Source: Gnetum montanum
Taxonomy: Eukaryota > Streptophyta > Gnetopsida > Gnetales > Gnetaceae
NCBI GenBank assembly: GCA_015680685.1
Contig: MNCI01028959.1
Span: forward strand, 86,855 to 150,854
Direction of reading: 5' to 3'
Length of the DNA stretch: 64,000 bases
Shown here: piece by piece, positions 23,480 to 36,409 of the stretch
Numbering within the stretch: the first letter of the stretch is position 1
How the letters are laid out: every line of letters begins with the position of its first letter
Position numbers and translations under genes: made by a program
Notes under the pieces: model-generated
Database searches by the model: none
What the model was told of the DNA's origin: nothing
The model's input: only the letters and a program-made list of their open reading frames with translations

Positions 23480-24080
23480 CAACAATTGTCTGCTACGATG
23501 TAAAATTGGCATTCTCTACACGCGTCTGTCATGATACTAAACTGGCAATGATCGTTTACTATGGCATGAAACTGACATTCTCCCCACGCGTTCGTCACGA
23601 CGCTAAACTGGTAATGATCATCCGCTATGATGTACAACTGGCATTCTCCGCACGCATCCGCCATGACACTAAACTGGCAATGATCATCCACCATGACGTA
23701 AAACTAGCAAATTGCAATCATCCGCTACGATGTAAAACTGGAAGTGTTGTATAGATCTGCCAAGACATAAAACTAGCATTTCCTGCACGCGTCCACCACG
23801 ACGCTAAACTAGCACCAGCTGTCTGCCATGACATAAAATTGGCAAAGGTAAGCATCCTTCTACTAAGACGTAAAACTAGCACAGACTTGTCCCTGGGTCA
23901 TGACATGAAACTGACATCCACAACACGGTATGCTGAGACCATAAATTAGCTCTACTGCCATCCGCTACAACGTAAAACTAGCATTTTTCAGTCCGCCTAG
24001 ACTTTAAACCGGGACCATGGTCTGCTGGGACTTAAAACCAACAACAACAGTCTACCAGGACTTAAAACTGGGACCTACAG
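23480..24080 (+). repeat. Minisatellite of the TAAAACTAGCA family (post-integrase, element C)
   Basis: About 17 units of 28-36 bp carry the core 'cgycaygaygtaaaactrgca' with variable tails such as 'ttctccgcacgcgtc' and 'atgatcatc'. It starts about 30 bp after the integrase stop. Confidence 0.85.
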
Positions 24081-25229
24081 ACAACCAACATATGAATCAA
24101 GTGAGCGTGAATGTCTCTGCGTGGCTGCAAAATGAACGGGGTGGGATGTTGGGACAGCCCCAGCATCACTACCTCGCGAGCATTCTGTTGATTTCTCAGA
24201 TATGCCAAAAGGCATACTACTGATCCCTCGAAGATACTGTTACTGCGACCATTTCAATGATGGTACTTTTGAGAGGTCAGTTTTGCCATCCGAAGCCCCA
24301 AGGGAGTTCTCATCAGCCACGGCCTTGGGGATCTTCGGTCACCATCGCTATTAGACTCCAGCTTCACAGATTCATCTGGCTGGTTCTTTGCATAATCAGT
24401 TTTGTATGATGAGTCTGATGATTGATGGCAACTTGCTAGGCTGAGCATCAACATTGGGACCCTGGCCTCTTGCTACGGTCCCTTACCCAGTTCCCTCTCA
24501 CTCCTTCTCGCCTTGGACAGTGCTTATTTCAAAAACTTCTCCAGTGATTCGGTTGAGCAATGGTGTCCTCTGTTTTCTTTTCTGATTGCAGGTTACTTGC
24601 TATAAGGATGTCATTCAAAAGTACGTTCACCAGAGCAATGAAGTATAGACAGCATTTTGAGATGGCCGCTCAGGTTAGCCTGTCTACTTAGGAGTGCAAC
24701 CCTATCTTCCTCATAATCCGACCTCTTGTTCCTATTCCACTCCTTGGCCATTCCATCTGCTTTCCTTGTCCAAAATGTGAATACACAGCATATGCTTTCC
24801 GTGTCTGCATTACAATCAAGTCCATGAACTGGTGCAACACCACTCGCCTAGTGGGCACCAAAGAAAAAAGGAGTCAGAAAAATGGATGAAAAACAACTCA
24901 TCCAAGCTATGTAGACATAACACAACTCATCCTTGCAAGCTCCTTTATCTACAACATGATGGTATAACTCCATGCAAATGCAATCACAGGAGGATGCCTC
25001 ATGACTTATTCACAAAAACCTGTACTCACCCACTTGAGTCTTCTCCGAAACTCCCTTCTTTCGCTTCTGTAAGAATTCCCCCCATACTGTTTTATCTTCA
25101 ATTTTCCCACTTCTGCACTTCTAGATTGATAGGGCGACACCTGAGTAACCATCGACAGATGTTGTTGGTACTTTTACCTATCCGATGTTTTGCATTCTTT
25201 GTCGACGTCTTTCGGGCAAGCCCTCTAAA
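24081..25229 (+). other. 3' untranslated spacer of element C
   Basis: No coding frame is convincing. The stretch lies between the post-integrase minisatellite and the polypurine tract; nothing else was recognised. Confidence 0.5.
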
Positions 25230-26122
25230 CATCAACAAAGAGGGGCCATTGAAACACCGTGGAAATTGTGGATCAGCCTAAGACGAAGATTCAAAATTCA
25301 AGAAAAAGCTCGAACAGAAATCCAGAAGGTAGAACAACACAAAAAGGGTGTGCAACATCAAGTCTCCAAATTTCTAAAAAACAATTCTAACTTTGTTGCT
25401 CCTTATGCTACATTACGCAATGTAGCATCATGTCACTCAGTGTAATTCTGCGCGATGTAACGAAGGTAGCTTACAATAGCAATGAAGTCAGCAGAAATTT
25501 GGAACTTCTAGAAATATGACAAGTTTAAGGCCTAAGCAGCGGTCTATGACTTGTCGTATATTCCACCAAGTCTTTTGATTAGGACTGTATTCATGCTCCA
25601 TTACGCAAAGCAATGTAATGAGCCTCGAAGAAATCAAAGTCAACGTCAAAAGAAGCACGGCAGATTTGTCACTTTATGCTTTATTATGCTACGCAGTGTA
25701 AGTAAGCGTAACGCACTGAAAAGTTGACCATTTTAAACTCTATTTTTCTTTGTGGCATAAATAAGTGCAAAAAATGGCTTGAGTTAACCAATTTTACACT
25801 CTATTATGCTCTGCATCATAAATAAGTGTAACACATGTGGAATTCATCACATTACTGCTACGCTACACAGCGTAAATGAGTGTAAATCAGTATAAAGTCA
25901 GCTAAGGTAGTACTAGACACGTACTTGTTATCCATGCGCAGCAATACGCTCATCAGCATATTGTAGCCTAATCATGAGGCGGTTTCAGCAAGAGTGGTTA
26001 ACAGCGCACCTCACTCCCAAGACGTAATGTGGCATGACCAGCTTTAACATAAAATTTTTCAAGTCAACGGTGTTTTGAAAGTTTGAGACACGTGTCATCA
26101 AGACCATGCCTTCCCATATGAT
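25194..26122 (+). repeat. Probable assembly duplicate of the start of the 3' LTR of element C
   Basis: This stretch appears identical to 26306-27234 at a constant offset of 1,112 bp. It stops exactly at the N gap, and the second copy starts exactly after it. It includes the end of the internal region, the polypurine tract and the first 873 bp of the LTR. Confidence 0.85.
25231..25249 (+). promoter_or_regulatory. Polypurine tract of element C
   Basis: 'aacaaagaggggccat' immediately precedes the LTR start TGAAACACCG. The same tract is found in B (42850-42866) and, on the minus strand, in E (30971-30985). An identical copy at 26343-26361 belongs to the apparent assembly duplication. Confidence 0.8.
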
Positions 26123-26305
26123 NNNNNNNNNNNNNNNNNNNNNNNNNNNNNNNNNNNNNNNNNNNNNNNNNNNNNNNNNNNNNNNNNNNNNNNNNNNNNN
26201 NNNNNNNNNNNNNNNNNNNNNNNNNNNNNNNNNNNNNNNNNNNNNNNNNNNNNNNNNNNNNNNNNNNNNNNNNNNNNNNNNNNNNNNNNNNNNNNNNNNN
26301 NNNNN
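26123..26305. other. Assembly gap (N run)
   Basis: 183 consecutive N between two identical flanks, most simply an unmerged contig overlap. Confidence 0.99.
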
Positions 26306-26361
26306 ATTCTTTGTCGACGTCTTTCGGGCAAGCCCTCTAAACATCAACAAAGAGGGGCCAT

Positions 26362-27966
26362 TGAAACACCGTGGAAATTGTGGATCAGCCTAAGACGAAG
26401 ATTCAAAATTCAAGAAAAAGCTCGAACAGAAATCCAGAAGGTAGAACAACACAAAAAGGGTGTGCAACATCAAGTCTCCAAATTTCTAAAAAACAATTCT
26501 AACTTTGTTGCTCCTTATGCTACATTACGCAATGTAGCATCATGTCACTCAGTGTAATTCTGCGCGATGTAACGAAGGTAGCTTACAATAGCAATGAAGT
26601 CAGCAGAAATTTGGAACTTCTAGAAATATGACAAGTTTAAGGCCTAAGCAGCGGTCTATGACTTGTCGTATATTCCACCAAGTCTTTTGATTAGGACTGT
26701 ATTCATGCTCCATTACGCAAAGCAATGTAATGAGCCTCGAAGAAATCAAAGTCAACGTCAAAAGAAGCACGGCAGATTTGTCACTTTATGCTTTATTATG
26801 CTACGCAGTGTAAGTAAGCGTAACGCACTGAAAAGTTGACCATTTTAAACTCTATTTTTCTTTGTGGCATAAATAAGTGCAAAAAATGGCTTGAGTTAAC
26901 CAATTTTACACTCTATTATGCTCTGCATCATAAATAAGTGTAACACATGTGGAATTCATCACATTACTGCTACGCTACACAGCGTAAATGAGTGTAAATC
27001 AGTATAAAGTCAGCTAAGGTAGTACTAGACACGTACTTGTTATCCATGCGCAGCAATACGCTCATCAGCATATTGTAGCCTAATCATGAGGCGGTTTCAG
27101 CAAGAGTGGTTAACAGCGCACCTCACTCCCAAGACGTAATGTGGCATGACCAGCTTTAACATAAAATTTTTCAAGTCAACGGTGTTTTGAAAGTTTGAGA
27201 CACGTGTCATCAAGACCATGCCTTCCCATATGATGTTGAACTTATAAATACCCCAGTTGATGAGGAAAAGGGAGAGGGATTTTCTTCTTTTGAAGGACAT
27301 AAGGCATTGTTGGAGCATTGGCAACGGGAGCGATCAGTCTTCTTGGTGAAAACATTATCCTCTTCATTGGTGATCATTAGTAGATTTAAGCAAAGATTAC
27401 CAAGGGCAAAAGGAGCAGATCAAAGATCGAGAGATCATCTGGTACGATTGGCAAGGTTTATTGATTAGAAACAGTTGATCGATAGACATCCAGGCTTGAC
27501 CTTCCTTGCATTCCACTTTTGGCTTATGAGGTAGATCAACCTTCATTCTATTCGTTGTTTTGTGTATGCTTCACACAAAGATAAGGGAAGTCTACCGTTG
27601 GAATTTTGTATGCAATATATTCAGCTTTCAAGTCAAATCATAGATCTTGGAATTACGCATCTTTCCTAAATCTAATCTTCCTTGTCACATTGATTTTATC
27701 GTTATTTCGAGTTCTTTACATTGTTTTCTACTCCCTCTACGATTCACTGAATTAATTCATTTCATGGAATATATATATATAATATATATACTACCACGAT
27801 ATTTGATAACTTACTGATTAAGTAAGTTCCTGTCTGATCGACAAGACCGTTCAGGGCACCTCGGATTCATTTTCTCCAGCACAGCCCTCACACAGATCCG
27901 TGGTTAAGACTATGTACACAGATCTTTGCTCGGTATTTTCAGCAACCAACGTTTTCCATCATTACA
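26362..27966 (+). repeat. 3' LTR of element C
   Basis: Begins TGAAACACCG after the polypurine tract and ends CATTACA, followed by GTGGG. It aligns along its length with 9192-10817. Differences are mostly C/T and G/A. Confidence 0.92.
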
Positions 27967-27971
27967 GTGGG
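27967..27971 (+). repeat. Target-site duplication of element C, right copy (GTGGG)
   Basis: Identical to 9187-9191 and directly after the terminal CA. Confidence 0.9.
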
Positions 27972-28239
27972 GCCCACACTGCACCTTCCCTTTTAATCAA
28001 ACTTGCTTCAATGTTAAGATTGTTACTAATTTTAGCACTCAAGACAATATGAAAACCTTACCATGCATCCACATTGGGAATACCATGTCCAGATGGACAA
28101 ATGTCTATCATTTTACAAATTTTTTAAATTTATAAATATCTTTCTATTTATAGCATCCTAGACATACCTTTTTCAACATAAGGTTTTCAAATTTAGGCAA
28201 AACATGAGCATGGCTAAGCTCCATGCATTTCCATGCTGG

Positions 28240-29681
28240 GGCAATAGTGCCCAACATGGAAGAAGGGGGGTGATAATTAGTCTTACCTTCAAACATCCAT
28301 CTAGCACAAGTATGACTCCAAAGTGGGCCCCATCTGACCTAGAACCCCTCCAAGTATTTGTGGCAACCTTGAAACTAGTCAAAACTAGTCAAAACCTGGA
28401 ATTTGGTGTTTTCCATACTAGGGAAGACTTCTTCCACATAAAGCCTTTCACTCTTAGTGTGGATAGATGGGGGGAAGCCAAAAATGACCTAGTTTTATGA
28501 CTTAATAACCATTTTTTGATGCATAGTGACCCCTAGACCTTGTAAGAACTCTTTAGAGCTTCTAGAAGCCCCAAAATGGGTAAAAAATAGTACAAATCTA
28601 TCATCCCCCTCTCATCCATGCTAAGGGCATCATTTTCAATGTGAAAGAAAGAGGGTAAGTTGCATGAGGTACTTAGAAGCCTCAAAATTATCAAATATTA
28701 ACACCTAACATTGACCATCAACACTGGCAATCCCGAAGGTTGACATGCATGGTCGATGAACTAAAAATCTAGTCTAGATCTAAATTCTTGATTTAGAGGA
28801 CTTCTTCAATGCTGATCCTTCCACCCCTAGTGTGGAAAAAAGGTGGGAAGCCTAAAAACCTCCTCACAAACTCAAAAACAACCAAATCTTGACCTTAGGC
28901 ACTGATGACCAACTCTAGCAATCCTATGAGCATAAATGCATGGCCAGATCAATCAAATATGATCAAAAAATATTTGCCCCAAATTTTCCATGTTGAGCAT
29001 GGGACCCCTAGTATGGAAAAAGATGGGGAAATCCAAAAGATGAGTTATGAACCTTGATGGTAGTAGGTGACATTAGTGATCTTACAGGCTTGCATGCATA
29101 ATAAAAAATGGCTAAATGTAATCAAAAAAGATTCCCCCCAATTTTGAAAAGGGGGAAAAGTTCCAAAAATGCTTTCTCAATCTTGAAATAACCAAATTTT
29201 GACATCATGTAGCAATCATCATAACCGGAAACCTAGGAATCCTACATGTGTGCTTGAGACTTGCCAAAAGTAATCAAAAAGCATTCCCCTCAATTTTCCA
29301 TGCTCAGCATAGAAGTTTGAGTGTGGAAAAAGGGTGGGAAGTCCAAAAATTACACCTTTGAGATGAGAAAATTTTAACATCAAATGTTACTAGATGATGC
29401 TGACAACTTAGGAAGTCTGCATGCATGCCTAAAAATGATAAAAAATGATCAAAGAGCTTTTTTTCCTATTTTTTTCACACTAAGCATGGAAGCCCCAACA
29501 TTAAAAAAGAGGAGGAAGTACCAAAAATGCCTTGTCAACCTTGAAAGAATAAGATTTTGACATCAAGTAGTAGTAGTCATCACTAGAAACCCTAGAAACC
29601 TACATGCATGGTTGAAATTAGCTAGAAATCATCAAAAATATCTTTCCCCATTTAAAGTTGATTAAGGTCAAAATTGGTCAA
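28240..29681. repeat. Degenerate ~180-bp tandem array, left part
   Basis: About eight diverged units with the anchor 'tagtgtggaaaaaaggtgggaagcc' recurring near 28257, 28462, 28645, 28829, 29011, 29150, 29321 and 29500. Most are preceded by a 'ccatgctgagcatgg'-like inverted repeat and a 'catgcatg' tail. The array continues at 37780-38620 beyond element E. No coding frame. The preceding 27972-28240 is flanking sequence of element B with nothing recognised. Confidence 0.7.
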
Positions 29682-30970
29682 TGTAATGATTGAAAACATC
29701 AGTGGCTAGAATCACCAAGGGGTCAATGGATGCATAGCCTTAACCCCATCTCAGCTTGAAGGCCTTGCTAGAAATAGAGGTGGAGCACCCTAAATGGTCT
29801 TGTTGATTAAATAGGAACTTTACCAGTTGTAACCAAAGTGATGGATACAACTAGGGGGGTTGTTGTGGTTAGGTGAAATGCAAGTGAAAACAACACAAAA
29901 TAGTGATAAGTGTCAAAGTAGTGCTTCATGGTGCTAAGTGTAGAGCATAGCCATGGAATGGTAGTAAGCGTAGCTAAGGGTTTTGACTAAAACGAGAGTG
30001 TCAGCCCATGGAGACTACCGCCCAAGCATAGTACAACATGATCACACATGAAAAAGTGCAAAAAGACACAAGAAAAATGCATGAAAATGCTAGAAACAAG
30101 AGAGAGAAATGGAACACTGCCTCAAATGGGGATGTAGTTAACTCCAAAAGGGTCTTAGAAGGTACACAGTGTACAACAAGCATAGTGGAAGCATAGTCAC
30201 AATCTCAGTGGTGTTAGGCCATGAAGTATGGTGCTCACCATGATGAATCATGCCTACTGGGTTGGCCGCTACAATGTATCATGTGGTATTCTACAAGGCT
30301 ACAATGGGGTTATAGTGGGTCATGATGTGCAACTCTACCTCTTTAGCAGTGCATTTGGGTCTCATTCGTCCAAAATTCTTAGTGTCAAATGCCAAATGCC
30401 AAGTGCTAAAAATGCTCACGTCCAAGGAATGTCAACTGGCTAGGAATGTCAATCATCTAGGAATGCCAATTTCTTGGGAATCCCAACCTCATGGGAATGT
30501 GAACCACCTAGGAATGCCAACTATCTAGGAATGCTAACTGCTTGGGAATGCCAACTGCCTAGGAATGCCAACCGCTTGAGAACACCAACTATGTAGGAAT
30601 GCCAACTACCTGGGAATGCTAACTATTAAAATGTTGGGGGTCTAGGGGTATTTATAGGGCTTGGGCTAGCACAAAACATGTGTCGGGTGCTACATAGCAG
30701 TTTAGTAGGTGGGACTATGAAAAAAATTTAGAAAATTTTCTAAGTTCGGAGGTGACTAGAAAAGTTCAAAAATTTTCTAACTTTGGCTGCTACACTCACC
30801 TCATGTTATGTGCAGGATGCATAACTTAGTAGTCAGAAAAAAATTGCAAAACTAGTAGTTGGAGCTAACTACACTCAACACTTAGAAAAATTTGGGCAAA
30901 GTGCCACCATTTTGACACTTAGTCATATTTTCAATCGAGACATTGAGACCCAAAATTTAGTGGTATTTCA
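29682..30970 (-). repeat. 3' LTR of element E
   Basis: The plus strand starts TGTAATGATTGAAAAC and ends GGTATTTCA, next to the polypurine complement ATGGCCCCTCTTT. The minus-strand TATA box is at plus 30649-30657. A 16-nt perfect palindrome (TTAGAAAATTTTCTAA, 30728-30743) lies in the U3. Confidence 0.85.
30423..30626 (-). repeat. 17-bp VNTR in the 3' LTR of element E
   Basis: Twelve consecutive 17-bp units of the type CTAGGAATGCCAACTGC, located just downstream of the TATA box in the element's direction. The matching site in the 5' LTR (37596-37663) holds only four units. Confidence 0.9.
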
Positions 30971-30985
30971 ATGGCCCCTCTTTAT
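30971..30985 (-). promoter_or_regulatory. Polypurine tract of element E
   Basis: The minus strand reads AATAAAGAGGGGCCAT directly before the LTR, one base different from element C's tract. Confidence 0.75.
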
Positions 30986-33063
30986 TGATGTTTGGAGAAG
31001 TGGCGTAAAAGACATTAATAAAGAATTGCAAAACACCACAGCAAATGTGGCACCAGCATCACTCATTGGTACTAGATTGGATGTTGTTCCACCATGTTCA
31101 AGAGTGCTGTGGGTAAGGGTATGTTGGGGAAAAGTGTGTAGGTAATGTGCTAGGGAGATGAAATGCAAGAAAAGAAAATAAAATATAAATAGTGTATCCT
31201 GATACAAGATGCAAAGTTAGCATAGCTGATTTGACCATGGCATGAAGTGGCTTCGCCCTGAAACATTGACCTCTCGTCAGAGTGCTCATGAGAGAGTCAA
31301 AGTCAATCCAAGGCTGGGCTGGTTGCAAAGTTATAACATTGTCAATCTACTTGGGGATGTGCGTTTCTCCATTTTTCTTTCTTTTTATTTTTTCATTTTT
31401 TACTCCTTTCTTTCTTGCTTTGTTACTAGGCGAACACTTATTGGATTCAACTTACTATTGAATGCTAGTAGCAAGGTATGGGCCATTTAGTAGATGGGCT
31501 TTGTTTTGATGAAATCACATTACATCTATAGGATAAGTGTTTCCTCCTAGGATGATTTTTGTTACATCTACTTGGGCCTTGACCAACCAATAGAGGCTCC
31601 CCATGGGACAAGCTATGTTATGTCTACCTTGGGTTCTATGGTTGACGTGAAGAGAATTCCATATGCATCATAGTGCATATGCATCAAACGGATGTGCAAT
31701 CATGAGTGTGCAGGGGATGAGAGGCTATTGGGATGAAGGAGTGGATGTGCATAGACTATAATGGGATGAGGAGGATGTGCACTCTTGAGTAGCTTAACTA
31801 GTCTAATCATGCACATTAGAGCAATATGTTGACTTGCTATTGTGATGAGATGCATCTCTGCATGACCACCTCTGAGGCTTCATCCTACAAACACAACTCT
31901 GAGAAGAAAAGAAAACCATACAACATGAAATGCAAGTGCAAATGCCAAATGTGAAAATGCTACAAGTGCTAGATGTAAATATGTTGCAAATGTGTTAAAT
32001 GTTGTGCCAGTTGCAAGTACTCAAGACACTAGTGAAAGTGCTAGGGCGATGATGTTATGAGTCCTCCAAAGGTTGCACCCATGGTAAGTGCTCCAAAATA
32101 TTAGCAAAATGGTGGGAGGAAATTATTCTATTAGTTCCCCAAGGGTTTCACCAATGGTAAGTGGTCCAATAGATCAACAACATGCTAGTTTAAAGTCCTA
32201 GTAGACCATGAACTCAGTTTAAGATCCTAGCAGACCGTGATGTGCTAGTTTATAGTCCTAGTAGATTGTTGGGTACCATTTTAATTTCATAGAAGATGGT
32301 GAATGTTGTGCCAATCTAATGTCATGACCTAAGGATGATCTATACTAGTTTATAGTCATAGCAAACTACTACACTAGTTTATAGTCAAAGTGGATTGTTT
32401 GTGCTAGTTTTTTATGTCATGGTAGATGAGTGCTTACCTTGCTTGTGTGAGTTGCAATGTTGCATGCATTGTCATGCTATGTGCCTACAAGATCTTGCAA
32501 AAATCAACTAGAAAAACAACATCAAGTGACACCTATCATAAATAGAGTTAAAATGCAAAAATGAAAGGAAAGAAATTCAAAAAGCAATAGTTTTAAGCTA
32601 TTTCGGGCCATGGGCTAGTTTAAGGCCTTTTTAGGCCAAGTGTTTTGGTAGTTTTATGTTTTTTTTTAAAAAAAAATTTATGTGTTTTTGATGTTTTTCA
32701 AATGAAATGCATAAGCTAAGTGGATAGATGCATAAAAAAAAGTAGAAATTCGTAACAAAGTGAAGTAATGTGTAAACTAGGCAAGCAAGTGAAATGTAAA
32801 TGCATGAATAAATGCAATACAAGAAAAAATAAAAAATGCATGGCTTGTGGAGGCAAGGGGTAAGTAGGCACTTAGTGCATTTTTGGCCAAGGGAAAGTCT
32901 TGATCATGTAGTTACTTTCTAACTGGGCATGGATTAGGGGGCACATAAGGCTTAGGATCCTCTAAGAGCCTATTGGCTTCAACCACTCATTCAAGTGTGT
33001 TAGCCTTAGGCATTACATTGGTTGCTATAGGTGCATCGCCAAGAAACTCCACCTCTAACACTT
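30986..33063 (-). other. Spacer between protease and 3' LTR of element E
   Basis: Holds the minisatellite at 32180-32440 and AT-rich sequence. No RT, RNase H, integrase or antisense exon was recognised on either strand. Confidence 0.6.
32180..32440 (-). repeat. Minisatellite of the TAAAACTAGCA family (post-protease, element E)
   Basis: About eight units seen on the plus strand as 'tgctagtttatagtcctagtagattg' and variants. On the element's own strand the core is 'ctataaactagca'. Confidence 0.75.
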
Positions 33064-33790
33064 ACTCCATGTCCATGTTGTGGATAGCTAGAGAGAAGGC
33101 ATTATTACCATGGATGATAAGTTCACCACCTTTGTATGGAAGGTGGACTTTTTGGTGGATGGGAGAGGAGATGTCCTATAGTTAGGCTAGCTAAAGCCTA
33201 CCTAGGATCAGGTTCAAGCCTAGCATCTCCTCTATGACAATGAAATCTATTCTAGTGGGGAATTTCTTTCCTACCACAAAGGCTAAGTTGATTGTATCCC
33301 TGACGATGATGCATGATTCATTGAAGGATTTTAGACACACAAATTTGGTCAGCCTGATTTCATCTGCCAAGCCTAACTTGTTGATGATGGAGTATAGGAA
33401 TATGTTTGTTGCAATACCATCATTGACATGCACTCTATAGATGGTGCACTACCCAACATGTCTGTGAATGGATAGTAGAGCTATAGTGACCTCCCCTCAT
33501 TTGGAGTGGACCTTGACTACATCATCGTAAAATGCTAGGGATGTTGAACCTAATTCCTATGGTGAATGGGGCAACATCATTGCATAGATGGTATTCTCAT
33601 CTATAGAGATATCCTTCATAATGGAAATGAAGGCCAACATTTAGGCCAATGCTTGGTGGTGAGCAGATGAGGTTATGACTAGGTCATACAAGCTTAATGT
33701 TGTGTTCTTTTTCTTGAGCTTTTTTTTCACATAGGTTAGTGTAGCTACAAAGTCCTTATCATTAGTCATTATGTTGGCGTTGACTTCCTC
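33064..33790 (-). pseudogene. pro: Retropepsin domain of element E
   Basis: Homologous along its length to the protease of element C. The clean segment 33433-33191 reads HVNDGIATNIFLYSIINKLG, with N-D-G at the active site where B and C have D-D-G, so the catalytic Asp pair is altered further. It continues with FVVGKKFPTRIDFIVIEE and LNLILGRL. After stops the frame continues with SSPIHQKVHLPYKGGELIIH to about 33064. Upstream of 33433 the same frame, with stops, matches the start of the element C domain. Confidence 0.8.
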
Positions 33791-34429
33791 CATGCAACTT
33801 GAGGGATAGATCTCTCATTCAGGGGACTTAGGCTTGGATTACTTGGCTTGCTTAGGGGTAGGGGCCCTAGTGTTTGGTTGTTGCTTACTGGTTATGGCCT
33901 TTGCTTTGTCCATGATGGTTGCGAGGTGCTTATTCGTCCTCTTGCAATATCATTTTGTAGGTCTACACAAGTTACTAATGGGGTCAGCCCTTGAAGGAGG
34001 AGGGGCCAAGATTTTTCCCACTATTGGGCTTTGGGTAGGTGAGGGGCCATGACATTGTGGCACCCTTATGAAAAATAGTGGTTTAGGAGTTGTTGCAGGG
34101 CCAACTTGTTGTGGAACATTGATGAAAAAAGGTTGCTTAGTGTTTTTAACTACTGCATCATGCTAGTTTAATGTCTTAGCAAACAATTGGTTTGGTTTCC
34201 AGTTTAACATCTTGGTGGACGATTGCTATGCGACCTTGATCACAAAGGGTGTTGTGGGTGCTCAAGGGGGCACTTTGATAACAAAGGGAGGCCTCTTTCT
34301 TGTGGAGAATGAGGGGATCCTTGCCTTTTTAGGAGGCACATAGATCATAAAAATTTGTTACATAGGTTTAGACTTTCCACCTATGCTAATGGAGTTTATG
34401 ACATAGGGGGCATCATCTGCATTGGATTG

Positions 34430-35460
34430 GCTCATTGTGTCAAGTACCGATTGGTCCTATTCTATCATTCTTTGTAGGTTGTCTTGCAAAGCATAATATT
34501 TGTACATACTATGACCATATAGCTGATGATAATGATAACATTAATCTAGTTTGAAGTGTTGTGGGACTAAGGTCTCATTCGGTACTACTAAGGTGGTGTT
34601 CCTCAATAGTTCATAGTACTTATTGTGTCACTGGTGGGAAATTTTTGATACTCATTTGTGTTAGATTTTATTTTCTTTCAAGAGTTTCTCTAGTAGTTTA
34701 GAGGGTTCTATTGGTAGCTATGTATACTTTGAGTGATCCTTATACTAAAGTTTGTACCTTGGTTTGGCCTCCACTGATGTAGGTGAGTTGGCGCTACAAT
34801 TGGAAACTTTGTGAGATGGGGCCTTGGGCTACTTAGCTGTCAGGCCCTAGCTGGTTACATTTGTGCTTGTGGCCTTTATTACCACTATTGCATTTTACTT
34901 GCACACACGTTGGTTTCTGTAGGTCATGTAGGCTAGGTCATTGCTAGCTTGCATTGCCTCTTCTATGCCTTTTGTTTAGGCAAAGGTTTGGTTGAGAGAC
35001 TTTGGGGCTAGGTAATATAGTTTGGACTTGATAAAGTTGTTTATTACACTCTTGAAGATGGTCAATAGGTGCATCTCTGCTAGGGTTTCATACATTTTTC
35101 TCAATCAAGCACTGTAGCATTGAAGGAATTTTGGCATGGGCTCTAGGGGCCCGCACTTGACTTGTATGAGTTAGTTGAGGGTTGCTTTAGGCTTTAGGTT
35201 GTACCTAAAGCATATCACAAATTGGCTTATGAGATCCTCCAAAGAAGAGATTGAGGCCTTAGGTAGTGGGTAATACTAATTTAAGGCCTTGCTAGTGAGT
35301 GACATGGGGAACACATGCATGATGGCATGTGGCTAGGCTTGAAGGAGTAGGAACTTGGATCAAAATGTGACCAAGTGTGCATTGGGGTCTTCTTTACCAT
35401 TGTACTTGGTGAATTAAGGTAGTTGGACCCTAGTTGGAAGAGTCAAGGGTGGGACTATAG
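34430..35460 (-). pseudogene. gag: gag of element E (decayed)
   Basis: The minus-strand translation gives FTKYNGKEDPNAHLVTF near 35410-35360, then LYYLAPKSLNQTFAQTKG, as in element C's gag core. Near 34550-34450 lies YHYHQLYGHSMYKYYALQDN, the counterpart of the late Gag block CDYHQLCGHDIDYYWALKDN of element C with its first Cys changed. Many in-frame stops. The product would be the capsid precursor. Confidence 0.7.
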
Positions 35461-35654
35461 TACTTATGGGGTCATCCCGATAGAAGTCCAAACTCTTGAT
35501 GATTTTAGAGGAGGAAGCTTTGAGTTGGTTGATCTCCTCCATCAAACTTTGGATTAGCTAGAATGCCTGATCCAAGCTTGGGGATGTGCAGCTAGTTGCA
35601 TTGACTGGGCTTGTGTTGGTTGCATAGCATAGGGTTGGATTGCTGGTTGTAGAG

Positions 35655-35745
35655 TTTGCTAGTTTAATATCATAGCAGATGATTATTACCAGTTTAATGT
35701 CATAATGGATGATCAATGCTAGTTCAATGTCATAGCGGATGGGTT
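35655..35745 (-). repeat. Minisatellite units upstream of the gag core of element E
   Basis: Three to four units with core 'cgctatgacattaaactagca'. They are read in frame as repeated YDIKLA-like peptides in a minus-strand frame at 35980-35558. Same motif family as the post-protease and post-integrase minisatellites. Confidence 0.65.
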
Positions 35746-36409
35746 TAGTTGATGCATTAGCTAAGCAATGGGTACAATGATCAAGGTAGGCCACACACAA
35801 GTGGTTTGGATGGATGTTGTGGGCACCGATGAGACAAGTGGGATGTAGGATGCCTAAATTGTCTAGGGCCATCAGGTGGCCCTTATGTAAGCATAGGGTT
35901 GGGAAAATGCAACAGTCACTTGTAAGGAAGGCTGAATTGGCATGGTCACCATCTTGGAGAGGACAGGTGAACCGAACCAAGGAGGGGCCATAATAGGGAG
36001 TGGTTGTTGAAAGATAGTGTAGAGCGAGCTCTCATGTTTAGAGTAGGCCTCGAACTCATCTTCTTTCTCCTATGAGGCTTCTTCATAGGTTGTCCTTGCA
36101 TCATGCTCATTTGCATGGATGAGTTAGGACACTAGATGGTGGTAGGACTCCATGAGTAGGATTATGTTAAACAAGGAGGGGTTGTACTCCTATCTATCCT
36201 GATGGAATCATTCATAGTTTTGTTTTGTCTCTAGGTTAAGGCAATCCACTAGTAATCTTGCTTGGATTTTGGCACAAAAAAATTGTATTGTTCATGGCTT
36301 AGTAAAATATGCTTTGGGTGGTTCATGGTGTCAAATGTGTTAGACACAAACATGGAAGGTTGATCTAGATTCATGTTCACAGATCATGTTGTGAGAGTTG
36401 TTGTTTGCA

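Larger units (their letters stand above)
9192..27966 (+). mobile_element. Element C: giant Tat/Ogre-like Ty3/gypsy retrotransposon
   Basis: A nearly complete plus-strand element with 5' LTR 9192-10817, primer site, gag, protease, minisatellite, antisense spliced gene, RT, RNase H, second RNase H, integrase, second minisatellite, polypurine tract and 3' LTR 26362-27966, bounded by GTGGG duplications. The second, plant/archaeal-type RNase H downstream of the first is diagnostic of the Tat branch. Apparent length is 18,775 bp. About 1,112 bp of that is an apparent assembly duplication around the N gap, giving a true length near 17.7 kb. The LTRs differ at many sites, mostly transitions, and every gene carries stops, so the copy is old and inactive. 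It sits inside element B. Confidence 0.9.

Noticed and set aside
25985-26393. Open frames across the second N gap
   Set aside because: Artefact of the gap; the flanks are LTR sequence.
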